Below are positions 36,601 to 45,439 of a stretch of DNA of 64,000 nt, piece by piece. How positions within the stretch are numbered: the stretch's first letter is position 1; each line of letters opens with the position of its first letter. The translations under genes were made by a program, and so were the position numbers. This DNA comes from Betaproteobacteria bacterium HGW-Betaproteobacteria-14 (GTDB lineage: Bacteria; Pseudomonadota; Gammaproteobacteria; Burkholderiales; Rhodocyclaceae), in NCBI GenBank assembly GCA_002840845.1, contig PHCS01000006.1:17323-81322 (forward strand), read 5' to 3'. The notes beneath the pieces were generated by a model, which made no database searches, was not told the origin of the DNA, and saw nothing but the letters and a program-made list of their open reading frames with translations.

Positions 36601-36840
36601 ATGGCCTTTCACGCAAACCTTTTGAGCATCGCCTGCAGGCGCCCCATCGTACTGGCCGCGCTGCGCGTGGCGCTGGTGGTGGGGACGGTGCTGAACCTGA
36701 TCAACCAGGGCGAGCGGCTGCTCGCCGGATGGCCGCCCTCATGGTTCCACGTTGCGCTCAACTATCTGGTGCCGTTCTGCGTCTCCGGCTACAGCGCGGC
36801 GTGCAACGAACTGCGCCGCAACGAGGAGGGCGCCCCGTGA
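36601..36840 (+). CDS. nrtS: NrtS-like small membrane protein
   Basis: A 79-residue protein with two hydrophobic helices. The sequence LRVALVVGTVLNLINQGERLL plus LNYLVPFCVSGYSA is characteristic of NrtS, a small nitrate/nitrite transporter family. The stop codon overlaps the GTG of the next gene, an ECF sigma factor, so the pair is translationally coupled. Confidence 0.72.
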   Translation: MAFHANLLSIACRRPIVLAALRVALVVGTVLNLINQGERLLAGWPPSWFHVALNYLVPFCVSGYSAACNELRRNEEGAP

Positions 36841-37439
36841 CGGAAATGCACGACGGACCGATCATGGACGATGCGTATATCAGGGCGCTGCGGCCCGGCA
36901 TGATCCGCTTCGCCCGGATGCAGCTGCGCGATGACGAACTGGCGGAGGACGTCGTCCAGGATGCGCTGATCGCGGCGATGCACGGCGCGAAGGGCTTCGC
37001 CGGCCGCTCGGCGTTCGACACCTGGGTGCTGGCCATCCTGCGCAACAAGATCGCGGACGCGATCCGGCTGCGGAGCCGCTCGATCAACGTTTCGGCGCTG
37101 GCACCGGAGGAGGAGGGCCTCGACCAGGCGTTCGAGGCCCTGTTCAAGCCGAACGCGTACTGGTCGCCCCAGTCGCGTCCGCGCGACTGGGGCGATCCGG
37201 AGGATTCGTTGCAACGCGACCAGTTCTGGATCGTCTTCGAAGCCTGCCTGAAGCACCTGCCCGAGAACACCGCGCGCATTTTCATGATGCGCGAGTTCCT
37301 CGAGTTCGACACCTCCGAAATCTGCAAGGAACTCGCCATCAGCAGCGGCAACTGCCACGTCATCCTGCACCGGGCGCGCAACGCCCTGCGCGGCTGCCTC
37401 GAAGAGAACTGGTTCGACAAGGGAGAGCAAGCATGCTGA
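36837..37439 (+). CDS. ECF sigma factor (TIGR02943-like), copy 1
   Basis: A 200-residue sigma-70 family factor. Region 2 reads MIRFARMQLRDDELAEDVVQDALIAAMHG and region 4 ends with FDTSEICKELAISSGNCHVILHRARNALRGCLEENWF. A linker with the RDWGDPEDSL motif sits between them, as in the TIGR02943 type. GTG start at 36837 overlaps nrtS; ATGs at 36846 and 36864 are alternatives. Its 3' end overlaps a small zinc-binding anti-sigma gene. No ECF-type promoter lies directly upstream. Confidence 0.87.
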   Translation: MTEMHDGPIMDDAYIRALRPGMIRFARMQLRDDELAEDVVQDALIAAMHGAKGFAGRSAFDTWVLAILRNKIADAIRLRSRSINVSALAPEEEGLDQAFEALFKPNAYWSPQSRPRDWGDPEDSLQRDQFWIVFEACLKHLPENTARIFMMREFLEFDTSEICKELAISSGNCHVILHRARNALRGCLEENWFDKGEQAC

Positions 37440-37639
37440 GCTGCAAGGAGGTGACCCGGCTCCTTTCCGAGTCGCAGGATCGGGAACTGACTCTGTTCGA
37501 GGGCTTGCAGCTCAGGATGCATCTGGTGATGTGCAAGGGCTGCGCCAACTTCGACAGGCAGATGAAGTTCCTGCGCCGGGTGAGCCGGCAGTATGCGGAC
37601 AAGACGGTACGGGCCGACAGACCCGACCGCGGAGATTGA
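37433..37639 (+). CDS. Small zinc-finger anti-sigma factor, copy 1
   Basis: A 68-residue protein beginning MLSCKEVTRLLSESQDREL, with the ZAS-type motif His-x3-Cys-x2-Cys in MHLVMCKGCANF. It lacks a membrane helix, so it is a soluble anti-sigma. The ATG overlaps the sigma gene by 7 bp. A paralogue at 38607 has the same layout. Neisserial MseR-type proteins are similar in size and motif and act as redox or zinc-sensitive anti-sigma factors (family knowledge). Confidence 0.82.
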   Translation: MLSCKEVTRLLSESQDRELTLFEGLQLRMHLVMCKGCANFDRQMKFLRRVSRQYADKTVRADRPDRGD

Positions 37640-37693
37640 GGAGGCGCGACGCGATCGGGCTTCGCCCGGCTTCCGCCGTTTATTGCCCTGCCC

Positions 37694-37722
37694 TGTAATA
37701 AACCGCTTCGTGAGACGACCAA
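37694..37722 (+). promoter_or_regulatory. ECF-type promoter of the third small secreted peptide
   Basis: TGTAATA (37694-37700) and CGACCAA (37716-37722), spacing 22 nt, 48 bp before the ATG at 37770. The gene for a second sigma factor lies just downstream, so the promoter may also feed it. Confidence 0.6.
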
Positions 37723-37769
37723 GGGACGTGAATCGATCCCCGCGATATCCCGCGGGAAGGAGCGTCGCC

Positions 37770-37955
37770 ATGAAGAAGACCATATTGATCCTGATGTTTG
37801 CCATGGGTGCCTTGCCCGCCGCTGCCTCGCCGGGAAGCCGTTGCGCCTTGTCGGATGCCGGCGATGGCAGTCGTACCGTTATCGCCAGAATCAGCCCGAC
37901 CAACCCGAACGACCCGCTGTTTCCGCCGGGCCAATGGCCCAGATGCATGGGGTAG
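37770..37955 (+). CDS. Small secreted peptide, 61 residues (NPxxxLxxPG type)
   Basis: An ATG after GAAGGAG opens a 61-codon gene. The product has a signal peptide (MKKTILILMFAMGALPAAAS) and a mature part of about 40 residues with the core TNPNDPLFPPGQW and two cysteines (SRCALS, PRCMG) that could form a disulfide. The core resembles the NPHAVLPFPG of the peptides at 1287 and 6806. It sits between two sigma/anti-sigma pairs and has its own ECF-type promoter. Function unknown. Confidence 0.65.
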   Translation: MKKTILILMFAMGALPAAASPGSRCALSDAGDGSRTVIARISPTNPNDPLFPPGQWPRCMG

Positions 37956-38037
37956 GGCTCGTTGATGGCCGCTGTAATGTTTTTGGCGCTGATCCGGTCT
38001 CATGGGATAATCCGAACGTCCCGAAGGAGACCGAACC

Positions 38038-38610
38038 ATGGCACCGATAGCCAAAGAGGACCTGGCGGAGCTGCGCCGCTACCTGATGCGTTTCGCCCTG
38101 CTGCACCTGCGCGACCGGAACCGTGCGGAGGACGCGGTGCAGGAGACCCTGACGGCGGCGCTGGAGCGCGAGAACGGGTTTTCCGGCGGCTCCGCCGTGC
38201 GTACCTGGCTGACCGGGATACTCAAGCACAAGATCATCGATGTCTTCCGCAGGCAGCGGCGCGAGCTGGCGACGAGCGAACTGGCCGACGACGATGCTGA
38301 AGGACGCGATCCGGACGCCCTCTTCGACGCGGCCGGCGCCTGGCAGACGCCGCCGGCAAGCTGGGGAGACCCGGCCAAGATGCTCGAACAGAAGCGCTTC
38401 ATGGAAGCGCTGGAGAAATGCAACGGCGCGCTGCCGGAGAGGCTCGCCCAGGTGTTCACCCTGCGGGAGGTGACGGGGCTGACGACGGAAGAGATCTGCG
38501 CCGAGCTCGGCATCACGCCGAACAACTGCAATGTCATGCTGTACCGCGCACGCATGGGGCTGCGCGAATGCCTGGAAAAGAACTGGATGAGCGAAGGGAG
38601 GCCGTCATGA
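38038..38610 (+). CDS. ECF sigma factor (TIGR02943-like), copy 2
   Basis: A 190-residue paralogue of the factor at 36837. Region 2: MRFALLHLRDRNRAEDAVQETL; linker with TPPASWGDPAKMLEQKRF; region 4: GLTTEEICAELGITPNNCNVMLYRARMGLRECLEKNWM. It matches the TIGR02943 type more closely than copy 1. GAAGGAG precedes the ATG. It overlaps its own anti-sigma gene by 4 bp (ATGA). Likely one of these two factors reads the TGTAA...CGACtAA promoters of the window (inference). Confidence 0.9.
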   Translation: MAPIAKEDLAELRRYLMRFALLHLRDRNRAEDAVQETLTAALERENGFSGGSAVRTWLTGILKHKIIDVFRRQRRELATSELADDDAEGRDPDALFDAAGAWQTPPASWGDPAKMLEQKRFMEALEKCNGALPERLAQVFTLREVTGLTTEEICAELGITPNNCNVMLYRARMGLRECLEKNWMSEGRPS

Positions 38611-38801
38611 TCAGCTGCAAGGAGGTGTCGCGACTTGTCTCGGTGTCCCTCGACCGGCCTCTCGCGCTGCGCGAACGTTTCTGGTTGCGGCTGCATCTGT
38701 GGCGTTGCCGGAGCTGCGGCAATTTTGCCGAACAGATGACCGCGATGCGTGCCGCGATGCGCCGGCTGGCGAGCGGTCCGGACGATCCGCCCGGCCGGTG
38801 A
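38607..38801 (+). CDS. Small zinc-finger anti-sigma factor, copy 2
   Basis: A 64-residue protein, MISCKEVSRLVSVSLDRPL, with His-x3-Cys-x2-Cys in LHLWRCRSCGNF. Start overlaps the sigma gene (ATGA). Same architecture as the protein at 37433, including the N-terminal Ser-Cys-Lys-Glu-Val. Presumed to hold the adjacent sigma factor inactive until zinc is lost or cysteines are oxidised (family knowledge). Confidence 0.84.
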   Translation: MISCKEVSRLVSVSLDRPLALRERFWLRLHLWRCRSCGNFAEQMTAMRAAMRRLASGPDDPPGR

Positions 38802-38889
38802 GAGCTGTCTCCCGCCTCCGCCCGTAGGCGGCCGCGCAGGCACCTGCGTTACAATCCGGCTACCGAGGGAAACCGGAACATCCGCAGGC

Positions 38890-39285
38890 ATGACAGGAGC
38901 AATCAGTATCGGAGGCCTGGCCGCCGTCGGCGGAGGCGCCGCGCTTGGCGCCTGGACGCGTTGGGGCCTCGGCGTGGCCCTCAACCCGCTGTTTCCGACC
39001 GTGCCGCTCGGCACTTTGGCGGCGAACCTCATCGGCGGCTACCTGGTGGGCTTTGCCGTCGCCCTGTTCCATCAGCACGCCGGCCTGTCGCCGGAACTCA
39101 AGCTCTTCCTCATCACCGGATTCCTCGGCGGCCTGACGACCTTCTCGACCTTTTCCGCCGAAGTGGTGGCGCTGATCGAGCGCGCCCAGTACGGCTGGGC
39201 GCTGGCGGCGGCGGGCGGGCACCTCGTCGGCTCGCTGGCGATGACGGCGCTTGGCATCGCCACTTTTGTCCTCCTGGTTAAATGA
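38890..39285 (+). CDS. crcB: Fluoride channel CrcB (Fluc)
   Basis: A 131-residue membrane protein with four helices. Family features: GAALGAWTRWGL, NLIGGYLVGF with the conserved Asn, and TGFLGGLTTFSTFS with the Phe-box residues. It exports fluoride as a dual-topology dimer. No fluoride riboswitch was seen in the 88 bp upstream. Its stop overlaps the hrpA start (ATGA). Confidence 0.92.
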   Translation: MTGAISIGGLAAVGGGAALGAWTRWGLGVALNPLFPTVPLGTLAANLIGGYLVGFAVALFHQHAGLSPELKLFLITGFLGGLTTFSTFSAEVVALIERAQYGWALAAAGGHLVGSLAMTALGIATFVLLVK

Positions 39286-42200
39286 AGTTTGATGCTGCCG
39301 CGCGCCTGGCCGCGCGGCCGGCGATCGCCTACGATGACGAACTGCCGGTCAGCGCCCGCCGCGGCGAGATCGCCGAGGCCATCCGGAAGCACCAGGTGGT
39401 GATCGTCTGCGGCGAGACCGGCTCGGGCAAGACGACGCAGTTGCCGAAGATCTGCCTCGAACTGGGCCGCGGCGCGCACGGCCTGATCGGCCACACCCAG
39501 CCGCGCCGCATCGCCGCCCGCGCCACCGCCGCGCGCATCGCGCAGGAGCTGAAGAGCGAGCTCGGCCGCGCCGTCGGCTACAAGATCCGCTTCACCGATC
39601 GCGTCAGCCCGGACAGCTACATCAAGCTGATGACCGACGGCATCCTTCTCGCCGAGACGCAGGGCGATCCGCAGCTGCGCCAGTACGACACGCTCATCAT
39701 CGACGAGGCGCACGAGCGCAGCCTCAATATCGACTTCCTGCTCGGCTACCTGAAGCATCTGCTGCGAGGGGGGAAAAATGCGCGCCCCGACCTGAAGGTC
39801 ATCGTCACCTCGGCGACGCTGGATGCGGAGCGCTTCAGCAAGCACTTCGACGGCGCCCCGGTGATCGAGGTGTCCGGCCGGCTCTATCCCATCGAGATGC
39901 GCTGGCGGCCGCCGGAGGACAATGCCGACCTGGCGGAAGCCATCGTCGACGCGGTGGACGAGTGCCACCGCAACGGCCCGGGCGACGTGCTGGTGTTCCT
40001 GCCCGGCGAACGCGAGATCCGCGAGGCGGCGGAGGCATTGAGGAAACATCACCCCGCAGTTGCCAACACCCGAACGGAAATCCTGCCGCTTTATGCGCGA
40101 CAGTCGGCGCAGGAGCAGCAGCGCGTCTTCGCGCCGGCGAAGGGGCGCCGCGTGGTGCTCGCCACCAATGTGGCGGAGACCTCCCTCACCGTGCCGGGCA
40201 TCCGTTACGTCGTCGACTCGGGCCTGGCGCGCGTCAAGCGCTATTCCCATCGCAACAAGGTCGAACTGCTGCAGGTGGAGGACATCGCCCGCTCGGCCGC
40301 CAACCAGCGCGCCGGACGCTGCGGCCGCGTCATGAGCGGCGTCTGCATCCGCCTGTTTGCCGAGGACGATTTCCAGAAGCGCCTGGCGCACACCGAGCCC
40401 GAGCTGCTGCGCTCGTCCCTGGCCGGCGTCATCCTGCGCATGAAGTCGCTGCACCTGGGCGAGGTGGAGGACTTCCCCTTCCTCGACAAGCCGCTGCCGC
40501 GCATGATCACGGATGGTTACCAGTTGCTGGACGAACTGGGTGCAGTGGATGACGCGCGCGAACTGACGCAATCGGGGCGCGAACTGGCGAAGCTGCCGCT
40601 CGATCCGCGCATCGGCCGCATGATCCTCGCTGCGCGCGACGGCCACTGCCTGCGCGAGATGCTCGTCATCGCCGCCGCGCTCTCGGTGCAGGACCCGCGC
40701 GAGCGGCCGCAGGAACAGGCCGGCACGGCGGACCAGGCGCATGCGCAGTGGCGCGGCAACGAGCAGCAGCAACGCTCGGAATTCCTCGCCTGGCTGAACC
40801 TGTGGCAGGCGTTTGGCGAGGTCTGGACGCACGAATCGCAGCGCAAGCAGCGCGACTGGTGCCGCAAGCACTTCCTCAACACCCTGCGCATGCGCGAGTG
40901 GCGCGAAGTGCATGCGCAACTCCATACCCTTTGCGGCGAGCACAGCTGGCGCGAGAACGAAAAGCCGGCGACCTACGAGCAGATCCACAAGGCGCTGCTC
41001 GCCGGCCTGCTCGGCAACGTCGGCCTGAAGAGCGAGGAGGAGGGGCATTACCTCGGCGCACGCGGCATCCGCTTCTGGCCCCATCCCGGCTCGGCGCTGG
41101 CGAAGAAGGCCGGTCGCTGGATCGTCGCGGCCGAATTGGTGGAAACGACGCGCCTCTACGCGCGTTGCCTGGCGAAGATCGAGCCGGAATGGCTGGAAGA
41201 AGTCGGTGCGCACCTGGTGCGACGCCACGTCTTCGATCCGCACTGGGAAAAGAAGAGCGGGCAGGTGCGCGCCTGGGAGCGCGGCACGCTGCACGGCCTG
41301 GTGCTCTACGCCAGGCGACCGGTGACCTACAGCCGCATCGATCCGCAGCTTGCCCGCGAATTGTTCATCCGCGAGGGGCTGGTGCAGGGCGAGCTGCCGG
41401 AGGAGACGGCGCGCCACGCGCGCTTCTTCCAGCACAACCGCAAGCTGCTGCGCGACATCGAACAGCTCGAGCACAAGACGCGCAGGCAGGACGTGCTGGT
41501 AGACGAGGAGTTGATCTTCGCCTTCTACGATGCCCACATTCCCGTCGAGGTGGTCGACGTGGCCAGCTTCGAGCGCTGGCGCAAGGACGCAGAGCGGGCC
41601 GAGCCGAAGCGGCTGTTCCTGACGCGCGAGCAGCTCATGAGACACGATGCCGCCGGCGTGACCTCGGAGCGCTTTCCGCCGCAGATGGAAATCCACGGAC
41701 AGTGCTATCCGCTCAGCTATCATTTCGAGCCCGGCGCCGAGGATGACGGCGTCACCCTCACAGTGCCGGTGGCGGCGCTCAACCAAGTGCCGGCGGCGCG
41801 CTGCGAATGGCTGGTGCCCGGGCTGCTGGAACAGAAGGCGGCGCAGTTCGTGAAGACGCTGCCGCAGAAGTACCGCCATCGCCTGCAGCCGGTCGACGCC
41901 TTCGTCGCCGCCTTCGCGGAAGGGGCGCAAGGGGTGCATGGGGCCGACGAGCCCTTCCTGCGCGCGCTGACGCGCGCCGCCGAGGAGAAGATGCAGCTCA
42001 AGCTGCCGCTGGACGCCTTCCGCAGCGAGATGGTGCCGGCGCACTTCTTCATGAACTTCCGCGCGGTGGGAGGGCACGGCCGCATCCTGGGCCAGTCGCG
42101 CAACCTGCAGGAATTGCGCAGCCGCTACGCCCGCGAGATCGAGCAGAGCTTCGCCGCGGCCGCACCAGCCGAAGCGGCCGAGACCGCAGGGGACGCGCCC

Positions 42201-43064
42201 GCCGACGGCGTGCTCCAGGGGCTGACTTCCTGGAGCTTCGGCGAATTGCCGGAAATCATGGAAGTGAAGGCGGGCAAGCACACCGTGATCGGCTTTCCCG
42301 CCCTGGTGGACGAGGGCGACTCGGTGGCGCTGCGCGTGCAGGACACGCCGGAGAAGGCGGCGCAGGTGCACCGCAGGGGGTTGCGTCGGCTGTTTGCGCT
42401 GGCGCTGCGCGAGCAGGTGAAGTTCGTCGAGAGGTCCCTGCCGCGGGAGCTGGGCCTGCTGTTCATGCCCTGGGGCACGGAGTCCGAGCTGAAGGCGCAG
42501 ATCGTCGCGGCAACTTTGGAGCGCACCTGCATGATGGATCCCCTGCCGGCGGATGCCGCGGCTTTCGACCGGCGCAAGGAGGAGGCCCGCGCCCGCATCA
42601 GCCTGGTGGCGCAGGAGATCGCGCGCCTGATCAGTGCGATACTGGCGGAACATGCGGCGCTGCAGAAGAAGTTGGCCCAGCTGAAGGCGCAGCCTGCGGT
42701 GGCCGAGGCTATCCGCAAGCAGTGCGCGGAACTGCTGCCGAAGGATTTCGTCGTTGCCACGCCCTTCGAGCGGCTGGTGCATTATCCGCGCTACCTGAAA
42801 GCCGCGGCGTTGCGCATCGACAAGCTGCGCGCCGACCCGGCGCGCGATGCGCGCCTGGCGCAGGACTTTGCCGCACTGGAGAAGCCGTGGGAGCGCGAGC
42901 GGCAGGCGCGGCGCAAGGGCGGCGCGCCGGACCCCTGGCTGGAGGATTTTCGCTGGATGCTGGAAGAGCTGCGCGTCGCGCTCTTCGCGCAGGAACTGAG
43001 GACGCCGGCGCCGGTTTCCGTGAAGCGCCTGCAGAAAGCCTGGGACAGCCGGGCGCGGCACTGA
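39282..43064 (+). CDS. hrpA: ATP-dependent RNA helicase HrpA
   Basis: A 1260-residue DEAH-box helicase. The core has Walker A GETGSGKTTQ (residues 44-53), DEAH in IIDEAHERSLN (about 141), SAT in VTSATLDAERFS, and motif VI in NQRAGRCGRVMSG. The usual C-terminal HA2/OB-fold region follows, then the long DUF3418 tail typical of HrpA. Length fits the family (about 1300). It unwinds RNA, resolving stalled ribosomes and processing mRNA. Overlaps crcB by 4 bp. Confidence 0.95.
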   Translation: MKFDAAARLAARPAIAYDDELPVSARRGEIAEAIRKHQVVIVCGETGSGKTTQLPKICLELGRGAHGLIGHTQPRRIAARATAARIAQELKSELGRAVGYKIRFTDRVSPDSYIKLMTDGILLAETQGDPQLRQYDTLIIDEAHERSLNIDFLLGYLKHLLRGGKNARPDLKVIVTSATLDAERFSKHFDGAPVIEVSGRLYPIEMRWRPPEDNADLAEAIVDAVDECHRNGPGDVLVFLPGEREIREAAEALRKHHPAVANTRTEILPLYARQSAQEQQRVFAPAKGRRVVLATNVAETSLTVPGIRYVVDSGLARVKRYSHRNKVELLQVEDIARSAANQRAGRCGRVMSGVCIRLFAEDDFQKRLAHTEPELLRSSLAGVILRMKSLHLGEVEDFPFLDKPLPRMITDGYQLLDELGAVDDARELTQSGRELAKLPLDPRIGRMILAARDGHCLREMLVIAAALSVQDPRERPQEQAGTADQAHAQWRGNEQQQRSEFLAWLNLWQAFGEVWTHESQRKQRDWCRKHFLNTLRMREWREVHAQLHTLCGEHSWRENEKPATYEQIHKALLAGLLGNVGLKSEEEGHYLGARGIRFWPHPGSALAKKAGRWIVAAELVETTRLYARCLAKIEPEWLEEVGAHLVRRHVFDPHWEKKSGQVRAWERGTLHGLVLYARRPVTYSRIDPQLARELFIREGLVQGELPEETARHARFFQHNRKLLRDIEQLEHKTRRQDVLVDEELIFAFYDAHIPVEVVDVASFERWRKDAERAEPKRLFLTREQLMRHDAAGVTSERFPPQMEIHGQCYPLSYHFEPGAEDDGVTLTVPVAALNQVPAARCEWLVPGLLEQKAAQFVKTLPQKYRHRLQPVDAFVAAFAEGAQGVHGADEPFLRALTRAAEEKMQLKLPLDAFRSEMVPAHFFMNFRAVGGHGRILGQSRNLQELRSRYAREIEQSFAAAAPAEAAETAGDAPADGVLQGLTSWSFGELPEIMEVKAGKHTVIGFPALVDEGDSVALRVQDTPEKAAQVHRRGLRRLFALALREQVKFVERSLPRELGLLFMPWGTESELKAQIVAATLERTCMMDPLPADAAAFDRRKEEARARISLVAQEIARLISAILAEHAALQKKLAQLKAQPAVAEAIRKQCAELLPKDFVVATPFERLVHYPRYLKAAALRIDKLRADPARDARLAQDFAALEKPWERERQARRKGGAPDPWLEDFRWMLEELRVALFAQELRTPAPVSVKRLQKAWDSRARH

Positions 43065-43078
43065 CTGCGGAGCCGGAT

Positions 43079-43137
43079 CGTAGGTCGGGCTTCAGCCCGA
43101 CACTACCGCCGAAGTCGGCCTGAAGGCCGACCTACAA
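43079..43137. repeat. REP-like palindromic pair (type B)
   Basis: TAGGTCGGGCTTCAGCCCGA, then a second palindrome AGTCGGCCTGAAGGCCGACC and a closing TAC. Each half folds on itself and the two halves pair with each other. A single half-copy lies at 61332-61353 inside a coding region. Confidence 0.65.
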
Positions 43138-43158
43138 GACTTGGGTGAAGGGAATTGA

Positions 43159-43890
43159 ATGAACGAAGTTATGACCGCCTACGGGCGCGCCCTGAGGAGC
43201 CTGCTGCAGCCGGCCATTTTCTGGCACTTGCTGTGGCCGACGGCGTTGTCGATCATCATCTGGATCGTCGTTGCCTGGCTGAGCTGGGACACGGTCGGCA
43301 TCGGTATCGAGCGCCTCTTCAACGAAGTCGCCTGGCTCAACTGGATCCTGCTGCGCTGGGAGGCCTCGTCGCTGGCGGCGACGATCTTCGCCAAGGTCGT
43401 GCTCGGGCTGCTGCTGATTCCGCTCATCTACAGCACGGCCATGTTCATCGTCGCCGTGTTCGCCCTGCCGCTGATGCTGGAACGGGTGGCGGCAAAGGAC
43501 TACCCCGAACTGGAGCAGCGCCGCGGCGGTACGCTGGCCGACAGCATCGGCAATGCGCTGCTGGCGACGGCAGTGTTCCTGGTGGGCTGGGTGGTCACCC
43601 TGCCGCTCTGGCTGATCCCCGGCATGGCCATTATCCTGCCCGTGCTGCTCTCGGCCTACCTCAACTATCGCGGCTACAGCTACGATGCGCTGTCTTTGCA
43701 CGGCGATGCCGACGAGATCCGCAGGACGCTGGTGCGCGAGCGCGGGCAGCTCTATCTGACAGGCATCGTGGCCGGCCTGCTGGTCTATGTGCCGGTGATC
43801 AACCTGGTCACGCCGGCCTACGCCGGCCTGGCCTTTATCCATTACGGGCTTGAAACCCTGCGGCGGGAGCGGCATGCAGCGAAACAGTGA
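43159..43890 (+). CDS. EI24/CysZ-like membrane protein
   Basis: A 243-residue inner-membrane protein of the EI24 domain (CysZ-related) family with four to six helices and a conserved ALLGTAVFLVGWVVTLP-like segment (LLATAVFLVGWVVTLPLW) plus the LPVLLSAYLNYRGYSYDAL stretch. In enteric bacteria CysZ imports sulfate; most other EI24 proteins are uncharacterised. Overlaps the CinA-like gene by 17 bp. Confidence 0.8.
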   Translation: MNEVMTAYGRALRSLLQPAIFWHLLWPTALSIIIWIVVAWLSWDTVGIGIERLFNEVAWLNWILLRWEASSLAATIFAKVVLGLLLIPLIYSTAMFIVAVFALPLMLERVAAKDYPELEQRRGGTLADSIGNALLATAVFLVGWVVTLPLWLIPGMAIILPVLLSAYLNYRGYSYDALSLHGDADEIRRTLVRERGQLYLTGIVAGLLVYVPVINLVTPAYAGLAFIHYGLETLRRERHAAKQ

Positions 43891-44644
43891 GGCAGGCGGG
43901 AAAGTCGGCGCCCTCATCATCGGCGACGAGATTCTTTCGGGCAGGCGGGCGGACAAGCACTTTTCCAAGGTCGTCGAACTGCTCGGCGCGCGCGGCATGG
44001 CGCTCGACTGGGCGTACTACCTCGGCGACGACCGTGCGCGCCTGGCCGAGGCGTTCAAGCGCAGCTTCGCCAACGGCGATATCGTGTTCAGTTTCGGCGG
44101 CATCGGCATCACGCCGGATGACCATACGCGGCAGGCCGTCGCCGCTGCCTTGGGCGTGGGCATTGCCTTGCTCCCGGACGCCGAACGCGAAATTCGTGAC
44201 CGCTTCGGCGACGAAACGACGCCGCAGCGCCTGATGCTGGGCGAGTTTCCGCTCGGCAGCGAGATCATTCCCAACCCCTACAATCGCATTCCGGGGTTCT
44301 GTCTGCGCAATCACTTCTTCTTCCCCGGCTTTCCGGTGATGGCCTGGCCGATGCTGGAGTGGGTGCTGGATACCCATCTGGCCCACCTGCACCACGCCGT
44401 GGCGCGCGACGAGCAGGCGATCATCGTGTACGAGGCGGCGGAATCGACCTTGCTGGCCCTGATGCATCGCATCACTGCGGAATACCCGGCGGCATCCCTG
44501 TTCAGCCTGCCCTCTTTCGGCGGCGAGGGCGTGCGCCGTCATATCGAACTGGGCGTGCGCGGCGAGCCGGAGGCCGTGGCGAAGGCGATGGAGGAGATCC
44601 GCGCCGAAGTGTCGCGGCTAGGCTACGAGTGGACAGGAAGATAA
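43874..44644 (+). CDS. Molybdopterin-binding (CinA N-terminal/MoaB-like) protein
   Basis: A 256-residue protein with the MoCF_biosynth fold: GALIIGDEILSGRRADKHF, FSFGGIGITPDDHTRQAVAAALG, and GFCLRNHFFFPGFPVMAWPM. It corresponds to the N-terminal domain of CinA, without the C-terminal nicotinamide amidase domain. Members are COG1058 nucleotide pyrophosphatases. Start overlaps the EI24 gene. It ends in a TAA embedded in the A-run of a terminator. Confidence 0.82.
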   Translation: MQRNSEAGGKVGALIIGDEILSGRRADKHFSKVVELLGARGMALDWAYYLGDDRARLAEAFKRSFANGDIVFSFGGIGITPDDHTRQAVAAALGVGIALLPDAEREIRDRFGDETTPQRLMLGEFPLGSEIIPNPYNRIPGFCLRNHFFFPGFPVMAWPMLEWVLDTHLAHLHHAVARDEQAIIVYEAAESTLLALMHRITAEYPAASLFSLPSFGGEGVRRHIELGVRGEPEAVAKAMEEIRAEVSRLGYEWTGR

Positions 44645-44672
44645 AAAAAAGCCCCGGCCAGGCCGGGGCTTG
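44643..44672 (-). terminator. Intrinsic terminator reading leftward
   Basis: Arms AAGCCCCGGCC (44649-44659) and GGCCGGGGCTT (44661-44671) pair perfectly. On the minus strand the hairpin is followed by eight T, so it would stop the phasin transcript; on the plus strand there is no T-run. Confidence 0.75.
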
Positions 44673-44777
44673 AATCCGCCCCTAGGAAGGGGCTGGAGGA
44701 GGATAGTACAGCCGGGCTCCGTCGCCGGGCCGCCCCAAAGACGGAGCGGCGTATTCACGGAGCAGGCTTTGCCTGCG

Positions 44778-44822
44778 AACCACCGTCACCCCCCTTCCAC
44801 GGGAAGGGGGTGGGGGGGAAGG
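44778..44822. repeat. REP-like palindrome (copy A2)
   Basis: GAACCACCGTCACCCCCC, TTCCACGGGAAGGGGG and a trailing G-run. Over 40 bases nearly identical to 9824-9866. Intergenic between the CinA-like gene and phasin. Confidence 0.65.
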
Positions 44823-44828
44823 TTCTCC

Positions 44829-45389
44829 TTAGGCGGCCTTCTTGGCCTTCTGCGTCGCGGCGGCGCCAACGGCCTTGACCGTGGCGTTGGTCGCGGCGGC
44901 CACGTTGGCTTCGGTGATCTCGGCGACCTGCTTGGCGGCCTTGTTCATGGTGTCGTAGGCCGAGTTGGCGGCGGCGATCGCCGACTTGACTGCGGCCACG
45001 GCGACATCGGAACCGGCCGGGGCCGACTTGGCGGCCTTGTCCAGCGTGGAGGCGACGTTCTTGTTCACTTCGGCGAACTGCGCCTCGACCAGCTTGGAGA
45101 ACTCTTCCTGGGTCTGGGCGGAGATCTCGTAAACGCTGCGCGAGTAGGCAACGGCCTTCTCGACGGAGGGCTGGGCCAGGGTGGCTTGCAGGGAAACGAC
45201 TTCCTGCAGGTCCTTGGCGCCGAGCAGGGCCTTGGCGTTGTTCACGCTGTCTTCCAGCACGGCACGCGCGGTGTTCAGATTCAGGGCGGCAAAACGCTCG
45301 GCGCTCGCGAAGGCAGTGTTGGCCAGGGTGAGCATGGTTTCGACGTTGGCTTTGTTGGCGCCAGCCAGTTGTTCAGGGGTTGCAAACAT
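44829..45389 (-). CDS. phaP: Phasin family protein
   Basis: A 186-residue alanine- and lysine-rich helical protein that coats polyhydroxybutyrate granules. It begins MFATPEQLAGANKANVETM, with the phasin_2 segment AERFAALNLNTARAVLEDS, and ends in a lysine/alanine-rich tail. No signal peptide. AGGAGAGAG precedes the ATG. A palindrome about 60 bp upstream may bind PhaR. Supports PHB storage together with bdhA at 23696. Confidence 0.92.
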   Translation of the reverse strand: MFATPEQLAGANKANVETMLTLANTAFASAERFAALNLNTARAVLEDSVNNAKALLGAKDLQEVVSLQATLAQPSVEKAVAYSRSVYEISAQTQEEFSKLVEAQFAEVNKNVASTLDKAAKSAPAGSDVAVAAVKSAIAAANSAYDTMNKAAKQVAEITEANVAAATNATVKAVGAAATQKAKKAA

Positions 45390-45439
45390 TTCTCTCTCCT
45401 TAATATGACGACGATGAGTTAGGCTCGAATTCCTGCTGC

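Noticed and set aside
38802..38889. Possible fluoride riboswitch before crcB
   Set aside because: The 88-bp leader shows no recognisable fluoride-aptamer core.
39072..43061. 1329-codon open frame on the minus strand opposite hrpA
   Set aside because: It is a high-GC shadow of the well-conserved hrpA gene; its product is low-complexity and matches no family.
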